Under the pieces are notes generated by a model that was given only the letters and a program-made list of their open reading frames with translations, had not been told where the DNA came from and did no database searches. DNA of 64,000 nt from JALYGY01 sp963800975. GTDB lineage: Bacteria > Actinomycetota > Rubrobacteria > Rubrobacterales > Rubrobacteraceae. The stretch lies in NCBI GenBank assembly GCA_963800975.1, contig CAWDDB010000008.1:248001-312000 (forward strand), given 5' to 3'. Shown piece after piece: positions 38,470 through 46,633 of the stretch. The first letter of the stretch is position 1; every line of letters begins with the position of its first letter. Both the position numbers and the translations under genes were made by a program.

Positions 38470-40910
38470 CCCCTGATTCTCGCCCCGAACATTTCCTCGA
38501 GCCGGGCAGCGATGCGGTCCACCTCAGCGCTTGCGGCCTCGTCGGTCAGGGTCTCGTCCGCCTGGAAGGTGAGGCCGAGCGCGACGCTCTTGTATCCCTG
38601 CTGGACCTGGCGTCCCTCGTACACGTCAAAGACCCTTACGTCGGCGAGGATGGGACCGCGTACCTCCTCGATCGCGGACAGCATCGTCCCAACCGGGACC
38701 CGGGAAGGCACCACGACCGCCAGGTCACGGTTAACGGCCGGAACGTTCACGAACGGCTCGAAGCGTGGCGCGGGATCCGGCTCGCAGAATTCGACCGCCA
38801 GCTCCAGGGCGGCCACAGGCCAACCGCCCAGGTCGAACCTCTCACTTACCTCCGGATGCAATTCGCCCACCCATCCGGCTTCGGCACCATCTACCAGCAC
38901 CACCGCGGATCGGCCTGGATGCAGGAACGGTTTCTCTGCGGTCTCGAAACGCGCCGAGGGGACGATACGCTCGACCATACCCTTGGCCTCGAAGAAACCG
39001 GCGTCACGCTCGGGGTGGTTCCAGCCGTCCGGGAGGACGGTGCCAGCGAGGAGCACGCCAACCCTGGTCTTTTCGCTCACGCCCATCAGGCGCGAGGCGT
39101 CGACTTCGTGTTCGACCGCGCCGGTCAGCCGAAACTCGATCGCCGCTTCGCCCAGGTCGGCCCCGAGCGGTTCTCCGTCGAAAACGGTCCCCACCTCGAA
39201 CAGGCCAAGGCCGCGCGCCCCGAAGGCGCGGTTGCGGGCAGCGGCATCCAGTAGCCCGGGCAGGATCATGCTGCGCAGGCTGCTGCCCTCCACGCTCAGG
39301 GGGTTCCTTATCCTGACGATGCTCGCGTCTCCGGAATCCAGCCGGAGATCCCCGGTCCACCGTTCGGGTCCGAACGGGTAGGTAACCGCTTCAGTTAGGC
39401 CGAGATCGGCGAGGACGCGCCGCAGCACCCGAGCCGTGCGTTGGTTATCGGTAAGGCCACCGGGCTGGGACACCCCCGGCAGATCCTCCGGAACTCGCTC
39501 GAGGCCGACCAGCCTGCCCACCTCCTCGATCAGGTCGGCTTCCCGCCTGAGATCCCTCCGGAAGGTCGGGACCAGCGCAGAAAGCAGACCGTCCTGGCGC
39601 TCTACCTCACAACCGAGTGATTCGAGCCTCGTGGCAGCCGCTTCTGAATCCACCGGCATGCCGAGCAACGCGCTGGCGCGCCGAATCCGCAGCGGCACCA
39701 GCCAGGGTTCGACGGGCTCGGGGTAGTCGCTCAGGGTGTCTGGTGAGGCCTGTCCGCCCGGGTTTCTCGTCAACAGCTGGGTGACGCGGTCCATCGCGTA
39801 GTCAACCATGTTGGGGTCGAGACCGCGCTCGAATCGGCTCGATGACTCTGTCCGGAGGCCGAGGCGCTGGGACGTCTCCAGGATGTTGCGCCCATCGAAG
39901 TTGGCGACCTCGATCAGGACGTCCACGGTCTCGTTCCCCACCTCGGCGTCCTCGGCGCCCATGACCCCGGCTATAACGAGCCCACGCTCCTCGTCCGCTA
40001 TGACCAGCATGGCTTCGTCCAGCTCGCGCGCAGTGCCGTCGAGCAGCGTTATCCTCTCGCCAGACCGCGCGCGACGCACGACAATGCCCCCGCGGACCTC
40101 GGCCGCGTCGAAGGCGTGGATAGGCTGGCCCGTCTCGAGCATTGCGTAGTTTGTGGCGTCGACGATGGCGTTTATCGGGCGCATGCCGGCCGCGAATACG
40201 CGGCGCCTCGTCTCGAGCGGCGCCGTGCCTCCCGGCGTCACGCCCGAGACGCGCCGCAGATCGTATCTGGGGCACAGCTCGGGCGCCTCGACGCGCAAGC
40301 CAAAGTCGCTCGCGAGCTTGCCATTGCCCTCAAAGGAAGTCTCCGGGACGCGGAAGTCAGTCCGCAATATCGCCGCCAGCTCTCGCGCTACCCCGAGCAT
40401 TCCCCACAAGTCGGGCCGGTTAGGCGTGACGGCGAGGTCGATCACCGTCTCGGAAACCGGAAAGTAGTCAGCCAGCTGACGTCCGACCTCGAGGTCCCCC
40501 TGGAGAACAAGGATGCCGTCGTGATCGTTGGAGATCCCGAGCTCCCGCTCGCTCATCATCATCCCGTGAGAATCCAGCCCGCGCAGCTTCGCCTTCCTCA
40601 GCCTGGTGCCGTCGGGCATCACGCTCCCGGGCAGCACGACGGGCACGCGCGAGCCGGGATACGGGTTGGATGCCCCGGCCACGATCTGCACCACCTGCCC
40701 GCCGAGATCAACCTTGGCGACCCATAGCCGGTCGGCGTTAGGGTGCGGTCCGAATTCCACCACCTCTCCGACGACGACTTCGCCGTCGAGCACGCCGAGC
40801 CGGTACACTCCCTCGACCTCCTGGCTACGCAGCGTGAACAGATCTACGAACTCGTCGGCGGTGAGATCGAAGTCGACGTACTCTCGCAGCCAGCTCAGGG
40901 GAACGCGCAA
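38466..40910 (-). CDS. pheT: phenylalanine--tRNA ligase beta subunit
   Basis: 814 residues in the normal domain order: N-terminal OB/tRNA-binding domain (VGEVVEFGPHPNADRLWVAK), B3/B4 editing region (MRPINAIVDATNYAMLETGQ), B5 domain (LGMPVDSEAAATRLESLGCE), catalytic-like core (RNPLSVEGSSLRSMILPGLL) and the C-terminal FDX-ACB domain (PAVNRDLAVVVPSRVPVGTM). It works with PheS as an alpha2-beta2 enzyme. It is the last gene of the infC-to-pheT unit, 74 bases after pheS. Confidence 0.97.
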   Translation of the reverse strand: MRVPLSWLREYVDFDLTADEFVDLFTLRSQEVEGVYRLGVLDGEVVVGEVVEFGPHPNADRLWVAKVDLGGQVVQIVAGASNPYPGSRVPVVLPGSVMPDGTRLRKAKLRGLDSHGMMMSERELGISNDHDGILVLQGDLEVGRQLADYFPVSETVIDLAVTPNRPDLWGMLGVARELAAILRTDFRVPETSFEGNGKLASDFGLRVEAPELCPRYDLRRVSGVTPGGTAPLETRRRVFAAGMRPINAIVDATNYAMLETGQPIHAFDAAEVRGGIVVRRARSGERITLLDGTARELDEAMLVIADEERGLVIAGVMGAEDAEVGNETVDVLIEVANFDGRNILETSQRLGLRTESSSRFERGLDPNMVDYAMDRVTQLLTRNPGGQASPDTLSDYPEPVEPWLVPLRIRRASALLGMPVDSEAAATRLESLGCEVERQDGLLSALVPTFRRDLRREADLIEEVGRLVGLERVPEDLPGVSQPGGLTDNQRTARVLRRVLADLGLTEAVTYPFGPERWTGDLRLDSGDASIVRIRNPLSVEGSSLRSMILPGLLDAAARNRAFGARGLGLFEVGTVFDGEPLGADLGEAAIEFRLTGAVEHEVDASRLMGVSEKTRVGVLLAGTVLPDGWNHPERDAGFFEAKGMVERIVPSARFETAEKPFLHPGRSAVVLVDGAEAGWVGELHPEVSERFDLGGWPVAALELAVEFCEPDPAPRFEPFVNVPAVNRDLAVVVPSRVPVGTMLSAIEEVRGPILADVRVFDVYEGRQVQQGYKSVALGLTFQADETLTDEAASAEVDRIAARLEEMFGARIRG

Positions 40911-40984
40911 TGTTGAACCTCTCTAGTAATTGACGCCGTCGGGTGGAACCAATTCGGGATCAAGACGCTCCGCGTACACCGTCT

Positions 40985-42013
40985 CTAGAATTGACGGAGA
41001 AAGCGAAGGTCTCCCTCGAAAAACATGCGCAGGTCGGGGATACCGTACTTGACCATCGCCATGCGATCCGGGCCCATCCCGAAAGCGAAACCGTTGTACT
41101 CCTCCGGGTTATATCCGACCTCCTCCAGGACGGACGGGTCCACCATCCCGGCGCCGAGCATCTCCAGCCAGCCCGCGCCCTTGCAAACCTTGCACTTGGG
41201 GTTGCTTCCATCGCAGACGAAGCAGCTCACGTCCAGCTCCACGCTCGGCTCGGTGAACTGGAAGTACCCTGGCCTCAGGCGCACCTGCACGCCCGCGCCG
41301 AAGACCTGTCGGGCCATCGCGGCAAGCGTGCCCTTGAGGTGGGCCAGGGTAAGGTCCCGATCCACGGCGAGGCCTTCGATCTGGTTGAACATCGGCGTGT
41401 GGGTGGGGTCGGAGTCCCGCCGGTACGTGCGGCCGGGACATACTACGTAGACGGGCGGGTCCTGGGAGAGCATCGTCCGGATCTGGACGGGCGAGGTGTG
41501 CGTTCGCAATACCAGGCCCTCGTCCAGGAAGAACGTGTCGTGCTCGCTTCGCGACGGGTGGCCCGGCGGAATGTTCAAGGCGGTGAAGTTGTAGTAGTCA
41601 GTCTCGACCTCTGGCCCCTCCGCTACCCTGTATCCCATGCCTACGAAGAAGTCCACGACCTCGTCGATCACGCGCAGCGTCGGGTGCAGGTGGCCCCGCG
41701 GGTAAGGGACCCCGGGCAGCGTGACGTCTACGGCCTCCTCCCGCAGGCGATCCTCTCGTTCGGCCGAAGCAAGCTCATCGGTTCTGGCGCCGAGCGCGCC
41801 CTCGATCTCGCGTGACGCTATGTTGGCGGATCGTCCAACTACCCTGCGCTCTTCCGGGGATAAAGTGCCTATGCTCTTCTTGATCCTGGTTAGCTCCGCG
41901 GACCGGCCGAGGTACTGGACCCTCACGCCCTCGAGTACCGACGTGGTATCCGCGGAGGCCACCGAGGAGAGCGCCTCCGATTTGATGTCTTCGATCCGCT
42001 GCGTTACCGCCAT
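40985..42013 (-). CDS. pheS: phenylalanine--tRNA ligase alpha subunit
   Basis: Class II catalytic subunit: N-terminal coiled coil (residues ~1-90), motif 1 region (TLRVIDEVVDFFVGMGYRVA), FTALNIPPGHPSRSEHDTFF, motif 2 (CPGRTYRRDSDPTHTPMFNQ), and motif 3 (FGMGPDRMAMVKYGIPDLRM). Four cysteines in CFVCDGSNPKCKVCKGAGW could bind zinc, as in many bacterial PheS. 342 residues, ATG start at 42013. Confidence 0.97.
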   Translation of the reverse strand: MAVTQRIEDIKSEALSSVASADTTSVLEGVRVQYLGRSAELTRIKKSIGTLSPEERRVVGRSANIASREIEGALGARTDELASAEREDRLREEAVDVTLPGVPYPRGHLHPTLRVIDEVVDFFVGMGYRVAEGPEVETDYYNFTALNIPPGHPSRSEHDTFFLDEGLVLRTHTSPVQIRTMLSQDPPVYVVCPGRTYRRDSDPTHTPMFNQIEGLAVDRDLTLAHLKGTLAAMARQVFGAGVQVRLRPGYFQFTEPSVELDVSCFVCDGSNPKCKVCKGAGWLEMLGAGMVDPSVLEEVGYNPEEYNGFAFGMGPDRMAMVKYGIPDLRMFFEGDLRFLRQF

Positions 42014-42022
42014 AGTGGGCGG

Positions 42023-42754
42023 TTATGGTAGCACACGAGAATATGCCTCGTAGAGCAGGATCGACGCCGCAATCGCGGCGTTCAGGGAGGCGGCTTGCGA
42101 GGGCACCGTCACCTTCGTTCGGGCGGCCTCTGCCACTTCCGCGGGCAGCCCTCGTCCCTCCGCTCCGACCAGGATTACGAGCTTGCCCTGGTAGAGACCG
42201 TCCGGCGACGCTCCCCCCCTCGGAACAGCCGCGACGGAGCCGAAACCGGCGCGGGTCGCCATCGCCAGGAAGCTCAGGGGTTCAATCTCCCGCGAGACGG
42301 GCGTGTGGAACAGGGAGCCCATCGTCGCACGCACGGTTTTCGAGTTGTACAGGTCGGCGCACCCGGTAGACAGGGCGACCCCAGCGTCGAAGGCGTAGGC
42401 CGACCGGATAACCGCGCCGACGTTCCCCGGGTCCTGCACCCCGTGCAGGAGCACGATCCGATCTCGCTGCGTCAGCAATTCTTCGGCGGAGACATCTATG
42501 TAGGAGAAAACCCCCACCGGGCCGGTGGGGGTTGTGAGCGCGGAGAGGCGTCTTACCTGTTCGGGCTCGGTGAAAAGCGCGCGAGGCGGATCCTCGGATT
42601 CCAGGACCAGGTTCTCACCTTCCGCCAGAAAGAGGCGCTCCGCCTCGCGATGCTTCTTGGCTCCCAGCTTCGCCGCCCGCTTGAGGGAGAAGCCAGGCGG
42701 CGGCCGGTGGTCAGTCCCCGCCAGCCTGAGCCCTCGCCGCCTTGTCGACATCAC
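42023..42754 (-). CDS. TrmH/SpoU-family RNA 2'-O-methyltransferase
   Basis: The three SPOUT motifs are clear: LLHGVQDPGNVGAVIRSA (motif 1), LVILVGAEGRGLP (motif 2) and VTVPSQAASLNAAIAASILL (motif 3), giving the trefoil-knot S-adenosylmethionine site. The N-terminal substrate-binding domain (KKHREAERLFLAEGENLVLE) is present. 243 residues from ATG 42754, overlapping rplT by 44 bases. The position between rplT and pheS is a classical site for a 23S rRNA methyltransferase; the exact nucleotide is unknown. Confidence 0.92.
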   Translation of the reverse strand: MMSTRRRGLRLAGTDHRPPPGFSLKRAAKLGAKKHREAERLFLAEGENLVLESEDPPRALFTEPEQVRRLSALTTPTGPVGVFSYIDVSAEELLTQRDRIVLLHGVQDPGNVGAVIRSAYAFDAGVALSTGCADLYNSKTVRATMGSLFHTPVSREIEPLSFLAMATRAGFGSVAAVPRGGASPDGLYQGKLVILVGAEGRGLPAEVAEAARTKVTVPSQAASLNAAIAASILLYEAYSRVLP

Positions 42755-43466
42755 CGACGGTTATGCGGCCGTCCTTGCCCGTGCCCTCGACAGCAGAGAG
42801 ATCCACGCCAAGCTCCTCGGCCTTGCGCTCGGCCGCCTCCGTGGCGTGGGCCTTTCCTTCCTCCTCGGCGGCGACCTCCACGTCGTCGATGATGACCTGA
42901 CCCTCCGCGCCTGTCGGCTCGACGGACTCCAGATCGACGCCCAGATCTTCGGCTCTCTCCTCGGCGGCATCGGTTGCCTCTACCTCGGCATCCTCTTGGC
43001 GCTCGGCCGCTTTCTTGGGTGCCTTACGCTTCGCCTTCGGCTTTTTCCTGGCCAGCTCGGCGGTTTCTCGCGCCTTTCTGTCGACCTCGATGCGCCTCTC
43101 GACCGTCTCTCCGTTCAGGGCGTTCTTCGCCTGGGCGACGATGACAGCGAAAGCCTCCGGCTCGGTTGCGGCGAGGTCGGCCAGGATCTTGCGGTCGAGG
43201 TCGATCTCGGCCAGCCTCAGACCGTACACGAAACGCGAGTAGGACAGCCCATGCTCGCGAACCCCGGCGTTGATGCGCTGGATCCAGAGCGCCCTGAAGT
43301 CGCGCTTGCGCTGCTTGCGACCCTGGTAGGCGTAGACACCGCTCTTCCAGACCTGCTCCTTGGCCCGCTTGTAGGAGGTGTGCTTGGTTCCCCTGTAGCC
43401 CTTGGCCTGCTCGAGCACCTTGCGGCGCTTCTTGCGGGCGTGGACGCTGCGCGCTACGCGAGCCAA
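42711..43466 (-). CDS. rplT: ribosomal protein bL20 with a C-terminal tandem PSBD-like extension
   Basis: Residues 1-118 are bL20 (SVHARKKRRKVLEQAKGYRG, DFRALWIQRINAGVREHGLS), complete and at the usual length. An extra ~130 residues follow: a Lys/Arg-rich linker (to ~160), then two copies of a 38-residue unit at about 163-200 and 207-246, ending in GVDLESVEPTGAEGQVIIDD and GVDLSAVEGTGKDGRITVGD. This is the pattern of the peripheral-subunit-binding (E3-binding) domain of 2-oxoacid dehydrogenase E2 proteins (xxxAxxLGVDLSxVxGTGxxGRITxxDV). The TTG start directly follows the rpmI stop. There is no frameshift or stop between the parts, and third-position GC stays high. The role of the tail is unknown. 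Confidence 0.95.
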   Translation of the reverse strand: MARVARSVHARKKRRKVLEQAKGYRGTKHTSYKRAKEQVWKSGVYAYQGRKQRKRDFRALWIQRINAGVREHGLSYSRFVYGLRLAEIDLDRKILADLAATEPEAFAVIVAQAKNALNGETVERRIEVDRKARETAELARKKPKAKRKAPKKAAERQEDAEVEATDAAEERAEDLGVDLESVEPTGAEGQVIIDDVEVAAEEEGKAHATEAAERKAEELGVDLSAVEGTGKDGRITVGDVDKAARAQAGGD

Positions 43467-43664
43467 CTACTTCACCCCCAGGAGACGCTTGATGCGCTTT
43501 TCGTCAGCGGGGTTGACGACGGTCTCCCTGTTGAGACGCCGCTTGCGCCTGGTGCTCTTCTTCTGGAGAAAGTGGTTGTGGCCAGACCTGCGGCGCTTGA
43601 GCTTGCCCTTTTTTCGAACCTCGAAGCGCCCGGCGGCGCCCTGGTGGGTCTTCGTCTTCGGCAT
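43467..43664 (-). CDS. rpmI: ribosomal protein bL35
   Basis: 65 residues: MPKTKTHQGAAGRFEVRKKG, then KLKRRRSGHNHFLQKKSTRR, the classic bL35 sequence. ATG 43664 follows GGAGGAGATCC; the open frame upstream is not homologous. Between infC and rplT, as in most bacteria. Confidence 0.97.
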   Translation of the reverse strand: MPKTKTHQGAAGRFEVRKKGKLKRRRSGHNHFLQKKSTRRKRRLNRETVVNPADEKRIKRLLGVK

Positions 43665-43769
43665 GGATCTCCTCCGCGTTTGTTCTTCCGTCGCTATTTC
43701 TGCGGGGCTGGCGGCACGGGAGATAGGCCGCTTCGCACCCAACGATGCGCTATTGTATCAAACTGTTGC

Positions 43770-44333
43770 TTAGCTGCGAGTCGCCCTCTCGCGCCGGTCG
43801 CTGGTCTGAGGGGCCTCCTGAGAGGGTTGCGCCTCCTTGTTTTCCTTTCTCGGGGCCATGACCATGACCATGTTGCGGCCGTCGAGGTTTGGCTGGCTCT
43901 CGACGCGTCCGATCTCCTCGAGGTCGCTGGCGACCCTGCGCAGCAGTCTCTCACCAAGCTCGGGATGCTGCACCTCTCGGCCCCGGAACATGATCGTGAC
44001 CTTCACCTTGTCGCCGCCGCGCAAGAATCGCTCTACGTGGCCGCGCTTGGTGTTGAAATCGTGGTCGCCTATCTTGGGACGGAGCTTCATCTCCCGCACG
44101 TTGACGTTGACCTGCTTCTTGCGGGCGGCCTTGCGGGCCTGCTCCTTCTGGTACTTGTATTTGCCGTAGTCCATGAGGCGTACCACCGGCGGGTTTGCGT
44201 TCGGGGCCACCTCTACGAGGTCCAGATCCAACCGCTCGGCGTAGTCGCTCGCCTCACGGATGTGCTTTATCCCGAGTTGCTCTCCGTCGGCCGCGATCAA
44301 CCGCACGGAACGGGCTCGGATCTGACCGTTGAT
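43770..44333 (-). CDS. infC: translation initiation factor IF-3, non-canonical start
   Basis: Complete IF3: N-domain (SVRLIAADGEQLGIKHIREA, DLVEVAPNANPPVVRLMDYG), linker (KYKYQKEQARKAARKKQ) and C-domain (KLRPKIGDHDFNTKRGHVER, KVKVTIMFRGREVQHPELGE), plus a 20-residue Gln/Glu/Arg tail. The first ordinary start codon is GTG 44306, but the same frame encodes the conserved IF3 N-terminus before it (EEEPRINGQIRARSVRLI) and contains no ATG/GTG/TTG back to a stop at 44373-44375. ATC 44333 (IN) is used here as start; GTA 44357, nine bases after AGGAG, is the alternative. Unusual starts are a known feature of infC (AUU in E. coli), where IF3 represses its own translation. Confidence 0.93.
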   Translation of the reverse strand: MNGQIRARSVRLIAADGEQLGIKHIREASDYAERLDLDLVEVAPNANPPVVRLMDYGKYKYQKEQARKAARKKQVNVNVREMKLRPKIGDHDFNTKRGHVERFLRGGDKVKVTIMFRGREVQHPELGERLLRRVASDLEEIGRVESQPNLDGRNMVMVMAPRKENKEAQPSQEAPQTSDRRERATRS

Positions 44334-44461
44334 TCTCGGTTCTTCTTCAGTTGCTACTGTGCACCACTCCTCTCAAAAACCAGACTTGGGGGCCGACGGT
44401 TCGCCCGACGATTGGTTCTCTCTAAGGCGTCGAACTGACGCGGACCCCAGCTACCTTCTTG

Positions 44462-44491
44462 ATTATACCCCTCGCCGACCGCTCCTGTCCA
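44462..44491 (-). promoter_or_regulatory. promoter of the infC-rpmI-rplT-...-pheT unit
   Basis: On the minus strand TGGACA (44491-44486), an 18-base spacer and a perfect TATAAT (44467-44462), just after the thrS stop. It would give a leader of about 100 bases before infC, with GAGAGGAG as ribosome site near 44366-44373. Confidence 0.7.
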
Positions 44492-44496
44492 TAAGG

Positions 44497-46410
44497 TCAC
44501 CGGCGCTCCGCGGACTCCCGCAGCACCCTTTCGGCGAAGGATCCAACGCTCACGGCCTCCTGCCGTTTGTCTCCGCGCCTCCTGACGTTGACGGTCCGCT
44601 CTCCGACCTCGGCGTCGCCAACGATGAGCAGGTACGGTATCTTCTGTCGTGCGTTGCCCCTGATCTTCTTCTGCATGCTGTTGGCCGAGTCGTCTACCTC
44701 GGCGCGCACGCCCCTATCGGAGAGTTCATCCCGCACGTCTCGGGCGTAGCCCAGGTGCCTGTCCGCGACGGGGATAACCACCGCCTGCACGGGCGAGAGC
44801 CACACGGGAAAGGCACCGGCGTAGTGTTCGATCACCACGGCCAGGAAACGCTCCGTCGTCCCCGTGACGGCGCGGTGCAACAGTACCGGCGTGTGGGTCT
44901 TGCCGTCCTCGCCCACATACTCGCAGCCGAGCCTGCCCGGTTGGAAGAAGTCCACCTGTATGGTCGAGAGCTGCCACTCGCGGCCGAGCACGTCCTTAGC
45001 GATGAAGTCCGCCTTAGGTCCGTAGAAGTTGGCCTCTCCGACCCCGGGATAATAGTCGATGCCCGAGGCTTCGAGCGCGCTGCGTAGTGAGTCCTCCGCG
45101 CGCGACCAGCGTTCGTCGCCAGCCAGGTACTTGGGATCGTCTGGGTCACGCAAAGATAGCCTCACCCGGTAGTCCGTGAACCCGTAGGTGTCAAGAACCT
45201 CGCGGATGATCTCGAGCGCGCGCCCGAACTCTTCCTGGATCTGATCCTCGGTGCAGAAAACGTGGGCGTCGTCCTGGGTGAGCGCCCGCACCCTGGTCAG
45301 GCCAGTGAGCTCGCCGCTCTTCTCGTACCGGTAGAGCGTCGCGAACTCGGCGTAGCGCAACGGCAAGTCGCGGTAAGAGTGCGCCTTAGAGTTGTAGAGC
45401 GTCATGTGGCTCGGGCAGTTCATCGGCTTGAGCCGGTAGCGAGTGTCTCCGTCGACCATCGGCGGGAACATCGAGTCGTTGTAGTGCTCGAGGTGACCGC
45501 TCCTGGCGTACAGCTTCTCGTTTACCAGGTGCCCGGTCCAGACGTGATCGTAGCCGTGGCGAGTCTGGACCTCGCGCACGTAGCCCTCCATCAGGTGCCG
45601 CATGGTCTCGCCTTTTGGCAGGAAGAGCGGTATACCAGCCCCGACCTCCGGCGAGAAGGTGAATAGCCCAAGGTCTTTCCCGATCTTGCGGTGGTCTCTC
45701 TCCCTGGCTTCCTGGAGGCGCCTGAGGTAAGCCTTCAGTTGCTTCTCGGTCGGCCAGGCGGTGCCGTAAACGCGGGTAAGCATCTGCTTGTTCTCGTCGC
45801 CGCGCCAGTAAGCACCGGCGATGTTCTGCAGCTTGAACGCGCCAAGCGCGCCCGTGCTCGGCACGTGCGGTCCTCGGCACAGGTCGAAGAACCCTCCCTG
45901 ACGATAGACCGAGATGTCGCCGTCCTCGAGGTCGCGGATGATCTCCAGCTTGTACGGGTTGTCCGCGTACAGCCGCTCGGCCTCCTTTTTCGAGACGTCT
46001 TCGCGCTCGATCGGGAGGTCGCGCTCGATTATCTCGCGCATCTTCTCCTCGATACGTGGCAGGTCCTCGTCGGAGATCCTACCCTCCACCTCGATGTCGT
46101 AGAAGAAGCCGTCCTCTATGGGCGGCCCTAGGGTTAGCTTGCTCCCCGGGTACAGCTCCACGATGGCCTGCGCCATGGCGTGCGCCGTGGAATGCCTCAG
46201 TACCTCGAGTCCCTCGGGCGAATCCTTCGTGACAACCTCGAATCGACCGCCGCCGTTGAGCGGCTCGTCGAGGTCGACGAGCCTCCCGTCGAGCTTGGCG
46301 ACGACGGCGTCTCGCAGCAAGCGAGGGCCGATCCTCCCGGCGACATCGCGGGCGCGCTCGCCCGGTCTTATCTCGAGTTGGTTCCCATCAGGGAGCGTAA
46401 CCGCCGCCAT
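44497..46410 (-). CDS. thrS: threonine--tRNA ligase
   Basis: 637 residues: TGS domain (MAAVTLPDGNQLEIRPGERA), editing domain with HSTAHAMAQAIVELYPGSKL and the later FFDLCRGPHVPSTGA, class II catalytic core with zinc-ligand Cys in MNCPSHMTLYNSKAHSYRDL, motif 2 ALTQDDAHVFCTEDQI, motif 3 HRAVTGTTERFLAVVIEHYA, and the anticodon-binding domain (VQAVVIPVADRHLGYARDVR). ATG 46410 follows GGAGGG. The 223 bases upstream, to the dynamin-type gene, show no leader structure I can name. Confidence 0.97.
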   Translation of the reverse strand: MAAVTLPDGNQLEIRPGERARDVAGRIGPRLLRDAVVAKLDGRLVDLDEPLNGGGRFEVVTKDSPEGLEVLRHSTAHAMAQAIVELYPGSKLTLGPPIEDGFFYDIEVEGRISDEDLPRIEEKMREIIERDLPIEREDVSKKEAERLYADNPYKLEIIRDLEDGDISVYRQGGFFDLCRGPHVPSTGALGAFKLQNIAGAYWRGDENKQMLTRVYGTAWPTEKQLKAYLRRLQEARERDHRKIGKDLGLFTFSPEVGAGIPLFLPKGETMRHLMEGYVREVQTRHGYDHVWTGHLVNEKLYARSGHLEHYNDSMFPPMVDGDTRYRLKPMNCPSHMTLYNSKAHSYRDLPLRYAEFATLYRYEKSGELTGLTRVRALTQDDAHVFCTEDQIQEEFGRALEIIREVLDTYGFTDYRVRLSLRDPDDPKYLAGDERWSRAEDSLRSALEASGIDYYPGVGEANFYGPKADFIAKDVLGREWQLSTIQVDFFQPGRLGCEYVGEDGKTHTPVLLHRAVTGTTERFLAVVIEHYAGAFPVWLSPVQAVVIPVADRHLGYARDVRDELSDRGVRAEVDDSANSMQKKIRGNARQKIPYLLIVGDAEVGERTVNVRRRGDKRQEAVSVGSFAERVLRESAERR

Positions 46411-46633
46411 AAGCCTCCCTCCGGTCGGCGCTTTCAGCCCTCGACTCTCGGCCGCGGGCCCTGCCGTCCGGTGCGTTCGTCATTAGCCAATCGACTGACC
46501 TTCCATAGAGAAGATGCTACCAGGAAAAGTACCACGCAACGCGCGTCCGCGGACACGGATTCCGAAGGTCAAACGCTGGGAGCTACCACGGATTCGGAGT
46601 CCCCAGAAGCTGCAAACCCCTAAGTTTGGCTTC

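Noticed and set aside
42525..44438. 637-codon plus-strand frame opposite rplT, rpmI and infC
   Set aside because: Shadow of ribosomal protein and IF3 genes in GC-rich DNA.
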